The position numbers were made by a program, and so were the translations under genes. A DNA stretch of 8,358 nt from Spirosoma sp. (GTDB lineage: Bacteria > Bacteroidota > Bacteroidia > Cytophagales > Spirosomataceae): the NCBI GenBank assembly GCA_025351545.1, contig JANXVQ010000552.1, positions 1 through 8,358 on the forward strand, read 5' to 3'. The notes beneath the pieces were generated by a model, which was given only the letters and a program-made list of their open reading frames with translations, searched no databases and was not told the origin of the DNA. Of this stretch, positions 1 through 4,838 are shown one piece after another (position 1 is the first letter of the stretch; the number at the start of each line of letters is the position of its first letter).

Positions 1-9
1 CCTGTTATT

Positions 10-63
10 AGCCGACCTCTGGCCGGGTTTAGGAGACTGAAAGAAATCGGCCAAAGGCCGACT
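10..63. repeat. imperfect inverted repeat downstream of the thiolase gene
   Basis: The arm at 10-25 (agccgacctctggccg) can pair with the arm at 48-63 (cggccaaaggccgact) at 13 of 16 positions around a 22-base loop. The right arm overlaps a smaller perfect hairpin (47-61), so two alternative folds exist. It may be part of a transcription end or a REP-like intergenic repeat. Its meaning is unknown without seeing other copies in the genome. Confidence 0.4.
40..61 (-). terminator. probable intrinsic terminator of the thiolase transcript
   Basis: Read on the minus strand, a perfect 6-bp stem (TCGGCC / GGCCGA, positions 61-56 and 52-47) with a 3-base loop is followed by TTTCTTT. It lies about 47 bases past the thiolase stop codon. 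The stem is short and the T-run is interrupted, so termination strength is uncertain. A second weak hairpin (caagg / ccttg, 75-90) lies between it and the gene. Confidence 0.5.
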
Positions 64-108
64 GATGACAGACACAAGGTCAGAGCCTTGGGCCATCACA
101 TGCCATCT

Positions 109-1284
109 TTACAACCTTTCAATTACAATGGCCGATGCACCGCCACCTCCGTTGCAAATACCGACTACACCGTAACGGCCTCTATTTTGTTGTAATACAT
201 TGGTAAGTGTTGTTACAATTCGAGCACCCGACGCACCCAACGGATGACCAATAGATACTGCACCACCAAAGACATTTAACTTTTCCTGCGGAACGCCAAG
301 TACTTTACTGAAAACCAGTGGCACGACAGAAAAGGCTTCGTTCACTTCAAAAAAATCAATATCCCTCACTGTTAATCCGGCCCGTTCGAGCGCTAATGGA
401 ACTGCTTTGGTTGGCGCGGTAGTAAACCATTGCGGCTCTTGCTCAGCGTCGGCATAAGCCAGAATCCGAGCCAGTGGTTTCATTCCTAATTCATCCGCTT
501 TTCGTCGGCTCATCACCACCAAAGCCGATGCGCCGTCACTAATCGGCGACGAACTGGCCGGAGTAACCGTGCCATTAGGGGTAAAGGCTGCTTTTAGCGT
601 CGGAATTTTGTCGTAAATAACGTTTTTATACTCTTCATCTTCACTCACAATCACGGTGCCCTTGCGACCGATCACGTCGACGGGTACAATTTCGGCACCA
701 AACCGGCCGCTTTGTGTACTGGCTTCAGACCGTCGATAGGATTGTACGGTAAATGCATCCTGCTCCTCACGGCTAATGCCGTATTCCTGGGCTGTCTGAT
801 CGGCAAAAACGCCCATAGCGCACTGGTCATAGGCATCAACCAAACCATCTCGGGCGAGGCCATCCACTAATTCGGCATTACCATATTTATAGCCAAAACG
901 GGCTTTCGGGATATAATAAGGCACGTTGGACATACTCTCCATACCACCTGCCACTACTACATCAGCCAATCCCAGTTGGATAGACTGAGCAGCCAGCATA
1001 ATGGCTTTCGTTCCCGAGGCACAAACTTTATTGATCGTTGTGCAGGGAATATTGTCGGGCAAACCTGCTTTTAATGCGGCCTGTTTAGCGGGTGCTTGCC
1101 CAATATTCGCCGAAACGACATTACCCATATAAACTTCCTGAACCTGATCGGGATGTACACCCGCACGGCTCAAGGCAGCCCGGATGGCCGCAGCCCCCAA
1201 ATCAACAGCCGATAAGGTTGATAAAACACCCCCGAAGCCACCAATTGGAGTCCGAACGGCAGAAACAATTACGACTTCGTTCAT
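109..1284 (-). CDS. acetyl-CoA C-acetyltransferase (thiolase)
   Basis: This cytoplasmic thiolase of 391 residues has the usual length for biosynthetic or degradative acetyl-CoA acetyltransferases, which interconvert two acetyl-CoA and acetoacetyl-CoA plus CoA. Complete family signatures are visible. The nucleophilic cysteine is Cys88 in NKVCASG, followed by VAGGMESMS at 111-119. Further on come VNEAF at 314-318, the catalytic histidine His347 in GHPLGASG, and the second catalytic cysteine Cys377 in CNGGGGAS near the C-terminus. At 241-252 the protein reads TPASSSPISDGA, where many acetyl-CoA acetyltransferases have an Asn-Ala-Ser form; the Ser-rich version recalls FadA-type thiolases, so the exact chain-length preference is open. 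ATG at 1284 gives the normal N-terminus (VVIVSAVRTPIGGFGG). No Shine-Dalgarno is seen, as is usual in Bacteroidota. The gene starts 26 bp after the TPR gene and is probably co-transcribed with it, although no functional link is obvious. Confidence 0.94.
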   Translation of the reverse strand: MNEVVIVSAVRTPIGGFGGVLSTLSAVDLGAAAIRAALSRAGVHPDQVQEVYMGNVVSANIGQAPAKQAALKAGLPDNIPCTTINKVCASGTKAIMLAAQSIQLGLADVVVAGGMESMSNVPYYIPKARFGYKYGNAELVDGLARDGLVDAYDQCAMGVFADQTAQEYGISREEQDAFTVQSYRRSEASTQSGRFGAEIVPVDVIGRKGTVIVSEDEEYKNVIYDKIPTLKAAFTPNGTVTPASSSPISDGASALVVMSRRKADELGMKPLARILAYADAEQEPQWFTTAPTKAVPLALERAGLTVRDIDFFEVNEAFSVVPLVFSKVLGVPQEKLNVFGGAVSIGHPLGASGARIVTTLTNVLQQNRGRYGVVGICNGGGGASAIVIERL

Positions 1285-1310
1285 ATTATTTTGTTGTCTT
1301 TGTAAACTTC

Positions 1311-2003
1311 TTACCAGCGATTGCCACCCGGTGCCGGTTTTGTTGAACGTCGGGCGGAGCGAGTTAGTGCATACGGTAAATCGTCGCCCTGCATAGCATC
1401 CAGAAGTTGCAACGCTTGCTCTTCACTCAGATTCAAGCGTTGAAAACGGTGCAATAGTTCATCCTGCCGGGCCGATCGTTCAACCTGTTGCCCGCCCGCC
1501 GGACGTGGCTTATTGACAATTTTCGGTTTTTTATTGGCTGACTTCTGACGTGGATTCGTTGCCGGTTTCTTGCCGGAATAATACCTCTTTACTAATTCAA
1601 AATTATACCGGGCTGATTCATTATCGGCGTTTTCGAGCAAAGCTTGTCGAAATAATGTCAGCGCCGTAGCGCTGTCGCCTTCCAGGCACGTTATTACTCC
1701 TAATTGTGTAGCCGCAACCGTCCGTAAATCAGGTCGGTCTGACTGGAGCAACGTTTCATACTGTGGCTTGGCCTGCATGTATTGTTTCAACTGAAAATAC
1801 GTATGGCCTAAATTCAAGCGCACAGCCGGATCAATAGTTGTCGTGTTACGGCTCAGCTGAGCATACAAGCTTAACGCCTGTGTGTACAGACCCGCCTGAT
1901 AAGCTGTTTGCGCTTCCTGACGAATTTGATTATTTCGCGAAATAGGGCTCACTGGAAGTAGTTCGTTCCACCGAAGCCATGCACTAATTAACAGGTAAAT
2001 CAT
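1311..2003 (-). CDS. TPR-repeat protein, BatC-like
   Basis: This 230-residue protein has an N-terminal hydrophobic stretch (residues 2-10), possibly a weak signal or anchor. About three tetratricopeptide repeats follow (roughly 27-50, 60-87 and 97-122), with the alternating Ala, Tyr, Leu and Gly pattern seen in AQTAYQAGLYTQALSLY. Next are a segment ESARYNFELVKRYY (129-142), a Lys/Pro/Asn-rich linker (144-168), and a C-terminal helix LNLSEEQALQLLDAMQGDD (190-208). That last helix and the NFEL segment are typical of BatC-type proteins of Bacteroidota aerotolerance operons, which are thought to act as scaffolds with VWA partners at the inner membrane. The VWA gene directly upstream (51 bp away, same strand) supports the assignment. 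The linker is low in complexity and probably disordered. The biochemical role of BatC remains poorly defined in the family, so the name is by resemblance and context. Confidence 0.8.
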   Translation of the reverse strand: MIYLLISAWLRWNELLPVSPISRNNQIRQEAQTAYQAGLYTQALSLYAQLSRNTTTIDPAVRLNLGHTYFQLKQYMQAKPQYETLLQSDRPDLRTVAATQLGVITCLEGDSATALTLFRQALLENADNESARYNFELVKRYYSGKKPATNPRQKSANKKPKIVNKPRPAGGQQVERSARQDELLHRFQRLNLSEEQALQLLDAMQGDDLPYALTRSARRSTKPAPGGNRW

Positions 2004-2025
2004 TTTGCGTTAACGGATGGCGGGC

Positions 2026-2058
2026 CAAAAATAGGACGAAATAGGGAGACCAACTCAA
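2026..2058 (-). promoter_or_regulatory. possible internal promoter before the TPR gene
   Basis: On the minus strand TATTTTTG (2033-2026) matches the Bacteroidota -7 element TAnnTTTG exactly, and ends 22 bases before the TPR start codon. TTTG at 2059-2056 and TTG at 2053-2051 are candidate -33 elements, but their spacers (about 22 and 17 bases) fall just outside the usual 19-21. It could let the TPR and thiolase genes be expressed apart from the VWA gene. Confidence 0.33.
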
Positions 2059-3017
2059 AGCCTGAACGTTCGAATGGTAACAATGAGATCGAGGGCTAGC
2101 AATCCCAGCGCGGCCAACAGGAAATAATAATATTTATTGGTCGAAACGGCCACCCGATGCTGATCAATTATCCGGCCCTTCAGCGAGCGCACAATACCAG
2201 CTAACTCATTCACATATCGGCCATTAGCGTCAGCTTCAATATATTGTCCCCGACTATCACGCGCCAGTTCCTGCAAAAACTGGCGATTCAGACGACTACG
2301 AACAATTTGATGATTATCATCTCTCACAAAATCGTGCCTATCCCGGATTGATGAGCCATTTTCTGTACCAACGCCTACAGTAATCAGTGGCAAACCAAAC
2401 GATCGAAGACGGGCTAATTCGCTCCGCTCGCAGGGGCTAAAGTTCTCACCATCGCTGAACAGCACAATTGCTCTGACACTTTGATGGGTTGAGGAGTCGG
2501 TGAGCAATTTCTGGCGAGCCAGTTCAATAGCGTTGCACAAATCGGTACCGCCCGTTGGCGATACACTGGTATGTACTTCGCGCATAAGCTGCTTAAGCGC
2601 ATCGTGGTCGGCTGTTAGTGGCGAGAGTACGAACGACTCCGGAGCCGCCAGAATAAGTCCAAACCGGTCGGCGGGTAATGTATCACATAGTTGCTGAATA
2701 TCATATTTCACCCGCTCTAATCGCGTCGGCACTACATCACCAGCGTCCATTGATCGCGAAACATCCACAAGTAAAAACGTATCGTGGCCGGTAGTGATCA
2801 CATCGCCCTCGGCTTCACCAAAGGATGGGCCGACTAAGGCAATAATTAATAAAGTCAAATAGCTGCCGCGCAGAAAAAATTTGGGCACCACGCCCCAGGC
2901 TGCCGTATTAAGTTGGCGAGCCAGCCGAAATGTGCGCCATATATATAGTGTATACAAGCTGACAAATAGGCCAATAAAAATAAATTCGGTGCTGGTAAAT
3001 GGGTAAATCCAGTTCAT
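2055..3017 (-). CDS. membrane-anchored VWA-domain protein, BatA/BatB-like
   Basis: This 320-residue protein has the BatA/BatB layout: a hydrophobic segment at residues 11-30, a second at about 50-65, a von Willebrand factor A domain (about 79-275), and a C-terminal transmembrane helix (about 296-316) ending in a short basic tail. The metal-binding MIDAS site is intact: D85-x-S87-x-S89 in LLVDVSRSM, Thr158 in PTGGTD, and D189 in LFSDGEN. It is therefore expected to bind a divalent cation and a protein ligand at the inner membrane. In Bacteroidota, Bat proteins are linked to aerotolerance and envelope stress, but their mechanism is unsettled. It is the first gene of a minus-strand set with the TPR and thiolase genes. 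No MoxR ATPase or DUF58 gene precedes it; tRNA genes do. ATG at 3017 is chosen because it puts the first hydrophobic segment right at the N-terminus, as in the family. Confidence 0.88.
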   Translation of the reverse strand: MNWIYPFTSTEFIFIGLFVSLYTLYIWRTFRLARQLNTAAWGVVPKFFLRGSYLTLLIIALVGPSFGEAEGDVITTGHDTFLLVDVSRSMDAGDVVPTRLERVKYDIQQLCDTLPADRFGLILAAPESFVLSPLTADHDALKQLMREVHTSVSPTGGTDLCNAIELARQKLLTDSSTHQSVRAIVLFSDGENFSPCERSELARLRSFGLPLITVGVGTENGSSIRDRHDFVRDDNHQIVRSRLNRQFLQELARDSRGQYIEADANGRYVNELAGIVRSLKGRIIDQHRVAVSTNKYYYFLLAALGLLALDLIVTIRTFRL

Positions 3018-3080
3018 TTATAGCGAGTATCAGCCTGATGATGAGCTAAATCGCTCAATAGTGAATAATACAAGAAAGGG

Positions 3081-3088
3081 CAAAATTA
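3081..3088 (-). promoter_or_regulatory. candidate -7 element for the VWA gene
   Basis: Read on the minus strand, TAATTTTG (3088-3081) fits TAnnTTTG and would place the transcript start about 57 bases before the VWA start codon. No TTG is found at the expected -33 distance, where the minus strand has a run of A residues instead. It is a plausible but incomplete promoter. Confidence 0.4.
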
Positions 3089-3119
3089 GCACTTATGAAA
3101 AGATTTTTTTGAATACCCC

Positions 3120-3150
3120 TTGCTGAAAACGATAAATTGCCTTACCTTTG
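3120..3150 (+). promoter_or_regulatory. Bacteroidota-type promoter of the tRNA-Ser/tRNA-Pro operon
   Basis: TTG (3120-3122), a 20-base spacer and TACCTTTG (3143-3150) match the Bacteroidota sigma-ABfr consensus TTG-N19-21-TAnnTTTG. The predicted start lies near 3157, about 30 bases before the mature tRNA-Ser end. It lies back to back with the candidate VWA promoter at 3081-3088. Confidence 0.8.
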
Positions 3151-3185
3151 TATCCCAATCATTCAGGAAGGGAATGGTTGGCTTC

Positions 3186-3272
3186 GGAGAGATGCCTGAG
3201 TGGCCGAAAGGAACAGTTTGCTAAACTGTCGTACTGGTAACGGTACCGAGGGTTCGAATCCCTCTCTCTCCG
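3186..3272 (+). tRNA. tRNA-Ser (anticodon GCT)
   Basis: This is an 87-base class II tRNA. The acceptor stem GGAGAGA (3186-3192) pairs fully with TCTCTCC (3265-3271), with G3272 as discriminator. The anticodon stem ACAGT / ACTGT (3213-3217, 3225-3229) encloses the loop TTGCTAA with anticodon GCT at 3220-3222, which reads AGC/AGU serine codons. The long variable arm (about 3230-3247) is the serine-type identity feature. The T arm is gaggg-TTCGAAT-ccctc. The 3' CCA is not encoded. It is transcribed from the promoter at 3120-3150 together with the tRNA-Pro located 22 bases downstream. Confidence 0.97.
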
Positions 3273-3294
3273 CTGAGTGAAAAGAGTAAACCTT

Positions 3295-3368
3295 CGGGGT
3301 GTAGCGTAGCCCGGTATCGCGCCTGCTTTGGGAGCAGGAGGTCGTAGGTTCGAATCCTGCCACCCCGA
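3295..3368 (+). tRNA. tRNA-Pro (anticodon TGG)
   Basis: This is a 74-base class I tRNA. The acceptor stem CGGGGTG (3295-3301) pairs with CACCCCG (3361-3367), with A3368 as discriminator. The C1-G72 pair and A73 are typical of bacterial proline tRNAs. The anticodon stem CCTGC / GCAGG (3322-3326, 3334-3338) encloses the loop TTTGGGA with anticodon TGG at 3329-3331. The T loop TTCGAAT is intact and CCA is not encoded. The intact gene ends next to accessory-looking sequence, which fits use as an integration site that rebuilds the tRNA end. Confidence 0.97.
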
Positions 3369-3390
3369 CATTGAAAGTCCCAGATAATCA

Positions 3391-3421
3391 AGCACTTATC
3401 AGAAATGGTAAGTGCTTTTTT
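3391..3421 (+). terminator. intrinsic terminator of the tRNA operon
   Basis: A perfect 8-bp stem AGCACTTA / TAAGTGCT (3391-3398, 3409-3416), extendable by one C-G and one T-G pair, closes a small loop and runs straight into TTTTTT (3416-3421). It begins 22 bases after the tRNA-Pro end, so it ends the tRNA transcript. Confidence 0.85.
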
Positions 3422-3438
3422 GTTGTTTGATAGTTTCC

Positions 3439-3459
3439 GGTTGAAACGTTGGTTGAAAC
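3439..3459. repeat. two tandem copies of GGTTGAAAC, 12-bp period
   Basis: GGTTGAAAC occurs at 3439-3447 and again at 3451-3459, separated by GTT. The copies sit on the same DNA face about one helical turn apart, just past the tRNA terminator and before the small-gene operon. Possible readings are a protein-binding site (for example an arm site for an integrase) or chance. No third copy was noticed in the window. Confidence 0.45.
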
Positions 3460-3522
3460 AAGTTAGGCACTTGCTATATGTGAACAATAAAAAAGGACCG
3501 AAATTGCCCCTTAACATTTCTC

Positions 3523-3786
3523 TTATTTTTGCTCCGGTCGTATTATGCAAATAAGGAGATGAACCTTAGTTTGTAGCGACCTTTTGAATTGTTCGTATTC
3601 TTGGGAGGTCATTAGTTTAATAGGAGTATTAAGGTCCTTAACGGAATAAGTATCATTCGATTCCTTTTGAATCGTCAAGAATAAAGGTTTCATGATTCTC
3701 TGTTGATAGTGTCGCACAGCATCAGGCTTGCCCTCTAAAACAGCTTGAAGGACTTGTAGCTTTTCGTTCCTTTCTCTTTTTATCAT
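3523..3786 (-). CDS. hypothetical protein, third gene of a small operon
   Basis: This is an 87-residue protein with no recognised family, no signal peptide and no membrane segment. Predicted layout: an N-terminal charged helix (EKLQVLQAVLEG, residues 8-19), a strand KPLFLTI (33-39), a polar middle, the motif MTSQEYEQFKR (59-69), and a final hydrophobic strand ending IIRPEQK. The same layout and key residues (EK-L--VL--G, MT--E---F-R, hydrophobic strand then P and a basic end) occur in the gene directly upstream, suggesting a divergent paralogue. Its ATG overlaps the upstream stop codon by 4 bp (ATGA), so translation is probably coupled, and this supports it as a real gene. It faces the tRNA operon from the other side, with about 100 bp between. 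Function unknown. Confidence 0.7.
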   Translation of the reverse strand: MIKRERNEKLQVLQAVLEGKPDAVRHYQQRIMKPLFLTIQKESNDTYSVKDLNTPIKLMTSQEYEQFKRSLQTKVHLLICIIRPEQK

Positions 3787-4061
3787 CGCTTTGCGGGCAG
3801 TACAAACAGTGTGTGTATTCTATACCGGCGGGCATACTGCTGGGCTTCATCTAATGTCATTTGATACTTCACGCCTTTGTCTTGAAAATGTACCGGGTCA
3901 TTATCAGTCATTGACAAGCCGTTCTCAAAATCCAAGTCATCAATCAAAATCAGAGACCGGGGGACGTTCTCAACAACTTGCCTTAACCGTTGGCGGTTGC
4001 TCTGGTTGGTTCCTTCCTGCAACACCTTTGTAAGCAGGGCTATCTTTTCGGCTCGGTTCAT
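3783..4061 (-). CDS. hypothetical protein, second gene of a small operon
   Basis: This is a 92-residue soluble protein of unrecognised family. It starts with a helix (EKIALLTKVLQEG, residues 5-17) and a basic Gln/Arg segment (SNRQRLRQVV, 21-30). A strand SLILIDD follows (36-42), then an acidic and polar stretch (43-60), the motif MTLDEAQQYARR (68-79), and a final strand TLFVLPAKR (84-92). The layout parallels the downstream 87-residue protein. It begins 4 bp after the stop of the upstream 91-residue gene and shares an ATGA overlap with the downstream gene, so the three form one transcription unit. No catalytic motif is visible. The mix of a basic helical half and a beta-strand half would suit a small DNA- or protein-binding factor, but that is inference only. 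Confidence 0.72.
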   Translation of the reverse strand: MNRAEKIALLTKVLQEGTNQSNRQRLRQVVENVPRSLILIDDLDFENGLSMTDNDPVHFQDKGVKYQMTLDEAQQYARRYRIHTLFVLPAKR

Positions 4062-4065
4062 CGCA

Positions 4066-4341
4066 TCAATCCAATTTAGTCAACGCCTTATTTAAAAGAT
4101 CATCTATTTGTTCATCATTGAGCGTAGATAGATCAATCTTTTGTTCTCGCTGCTTAGGTAGTACATACTCCAAAAACTTAAGATACGCTGCAACACGGTC
4201 TTTTGGCTCCAATTGCTCAAGGTCGGCTGTGATCGTATCGAACCGCTCATCTATAAAGGCGGCAATCCGGTTCTTTACATCACTGGTTACTTTGTTGAGG
4301 GTTCCGGCTGTACGCCCTCCGGTTTTTTGTCCGTGTGCCAT
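4066..4341 (-). CDS. small phage-associated-type protein, first gene of a small operon
   Basis: This is a 91-residue protein. The N-terminus has a flexible basic Gly-rich motif (GGRTAGTLNKVT, residues 8-19) resembling the GRPKGxxNK tails found on small DNA-binding and phage packaging-related proteins. A helix (about 21-42) and the segment LEPKDRVAAYLKFLEYVLPK (44-63) follow, then an acidic C-terminal helix with LNDEQIDDLLNKAL (74-87). From memory, this order (GGR-x-GT-NKVT, then LxPKDR, then a hydrophobic helix ending in LPKQ) recurs in short proteins of Bacteroidota prophages and integrated elements. Some of these resemble small terminase subunits, but there is no terminase large subunit or other phage gene here. 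It is the first gene of a tight three-gene operon divergent from the restriction enzyme. DNA binding is an inference. Confidence 0.75.
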   Translation of the reverse strand: MAHGQKTGGRTAGTLNKVTSDVKNRIAAFIDERFDTITADLEQLEPKDRVAAYLKFLEYVLPKQREQKIDLSTLNDEQIDDLLNKALTKLD

Positions 4342-4344
4342 TCG

Positions 4345-4365
4345 TCTAAAGTAGATGGGTTTAGA
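4345..4365. promoter_or_regulatory. inverted repeat just before the small operon, possible operator
   Basis: TCTAAA (4345-4350) and TTTAGA (4360-4365) form a perfect 6-bp inverted repeat with a 9-base spacer, extendable by a G-T and a C-G pair. It begins 3 bases upstream of the first ATG of the small operon (4341), so it lies in the 5' leader. It could be an operator or an RNA hairpin covering the ribosome-binding region. Chance occurrence is possible. Confidence 0.35.
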
Positions 4366-4383
4366 TGATTGTTGAGTCGTATG

Positions 4384-4391
4384 TAAATCTA
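4384..4391 (-). promoter_or_regulatory. weak candidate -7 element for the small operon
   Basis: On the minus strand TAGATTTA (4391-4384) differs from TAnnTTTG only at its last base and would start a transcript about 36 bases before the first ATG. The region about 20 bases upstream has TTA rather than TTG. It is offered only as the best candidate in this stretch. Confidence 0.25.
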
Positions 4392-4838
4392 GGATAGTTT
4401 AAAGGAGTTTAATTGCCTATAAAAGAGACTTTTTAGGGTATTTATTAGGCCAATTAGATGGTAATTCAAGCCCTATTTGGACCAAAAAAGTGCCTTATCC
4501 TGATCTGAAGACAATAAAACCAACTGGTTGCAAAAAAATGAGACATAATTATGACACCGTTTTTTCTTGAGAGGGACAACGGTCGCAGAACGAAACGGTT
4601 GAGCGATTAACTATACCCCTCCTCTATGCCGTTCTTTCCCTCATTTAAGTTGGTGGCACGATTGCAGAGGGGCATCAGGTTTGTTCCCTCCATTGGTTCA
4701 ACTAGGTTGGCTGCTGGCATTAGTTTTTCTCCATTAATGCTGGTCTAAAAAGACGATTGGCACTCTATTCAGGTGAGCTGGCTTGCAAGTAGGGGGCTTT
4801 TTGCGTTACTTGACGACCCCTTAAATATACCAAAAAGA

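Larger units (their letters stand above)
4342..4838. other. 497-bp divergent intergenic region without a recognisable gene
   Basis: This stretch separates the leftward small operon from the rightward restriction enzyme gene and must hold the promoters of both. Apart from the inverted repeat and weak -7 candidate near its left end, nothing firm was found: no long open frame with family motifs, no tRNA, no CRISPR-type repeats and no transposon ends. TAGTTTTT at 4721-4728 is one base from the -7 consensus on the plus strand, with no well-spaced TTG. It is long for a compact genome, so an untranslated RNA or a decayed gene is possible but not shown. Confidence 0.5.

Noticed and set aside
672..1396. 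Short open frames over the thiolase gene on both strands
   Set aside because: They overlap a complete thiolase with all catalytic residues and show no recognisable protein features.
3487..3522. Possible terminator for the small operon (minus strand GGGGC...GGTCC then TTTTTT)
   Set aside because: The run of T residues is good, but the stem pairs only two or three bases, so it is not called.
3159..3550. Open frames on the minus strand across the two tRNA genes, with peptides such as GFEPTTSC and RDSNPRYR
   Set aside because: These are the well-known spurious antisense translations of tRNA genes. The plus strand folds into two complete tRNAs.
4600..4680. Pairing of CCCCTC with GAGGGG as a structured RNA
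   Set aside because: Only six base pairs across a long loop with nothing supporting them; likely chance.
4773..4838. GTG at 4773 as an upstream start for the restriction enzyme
   Set aside because: The frame is open there, but the added 22 residues do not resemble the family N-terminus; ATG at 4839 does.
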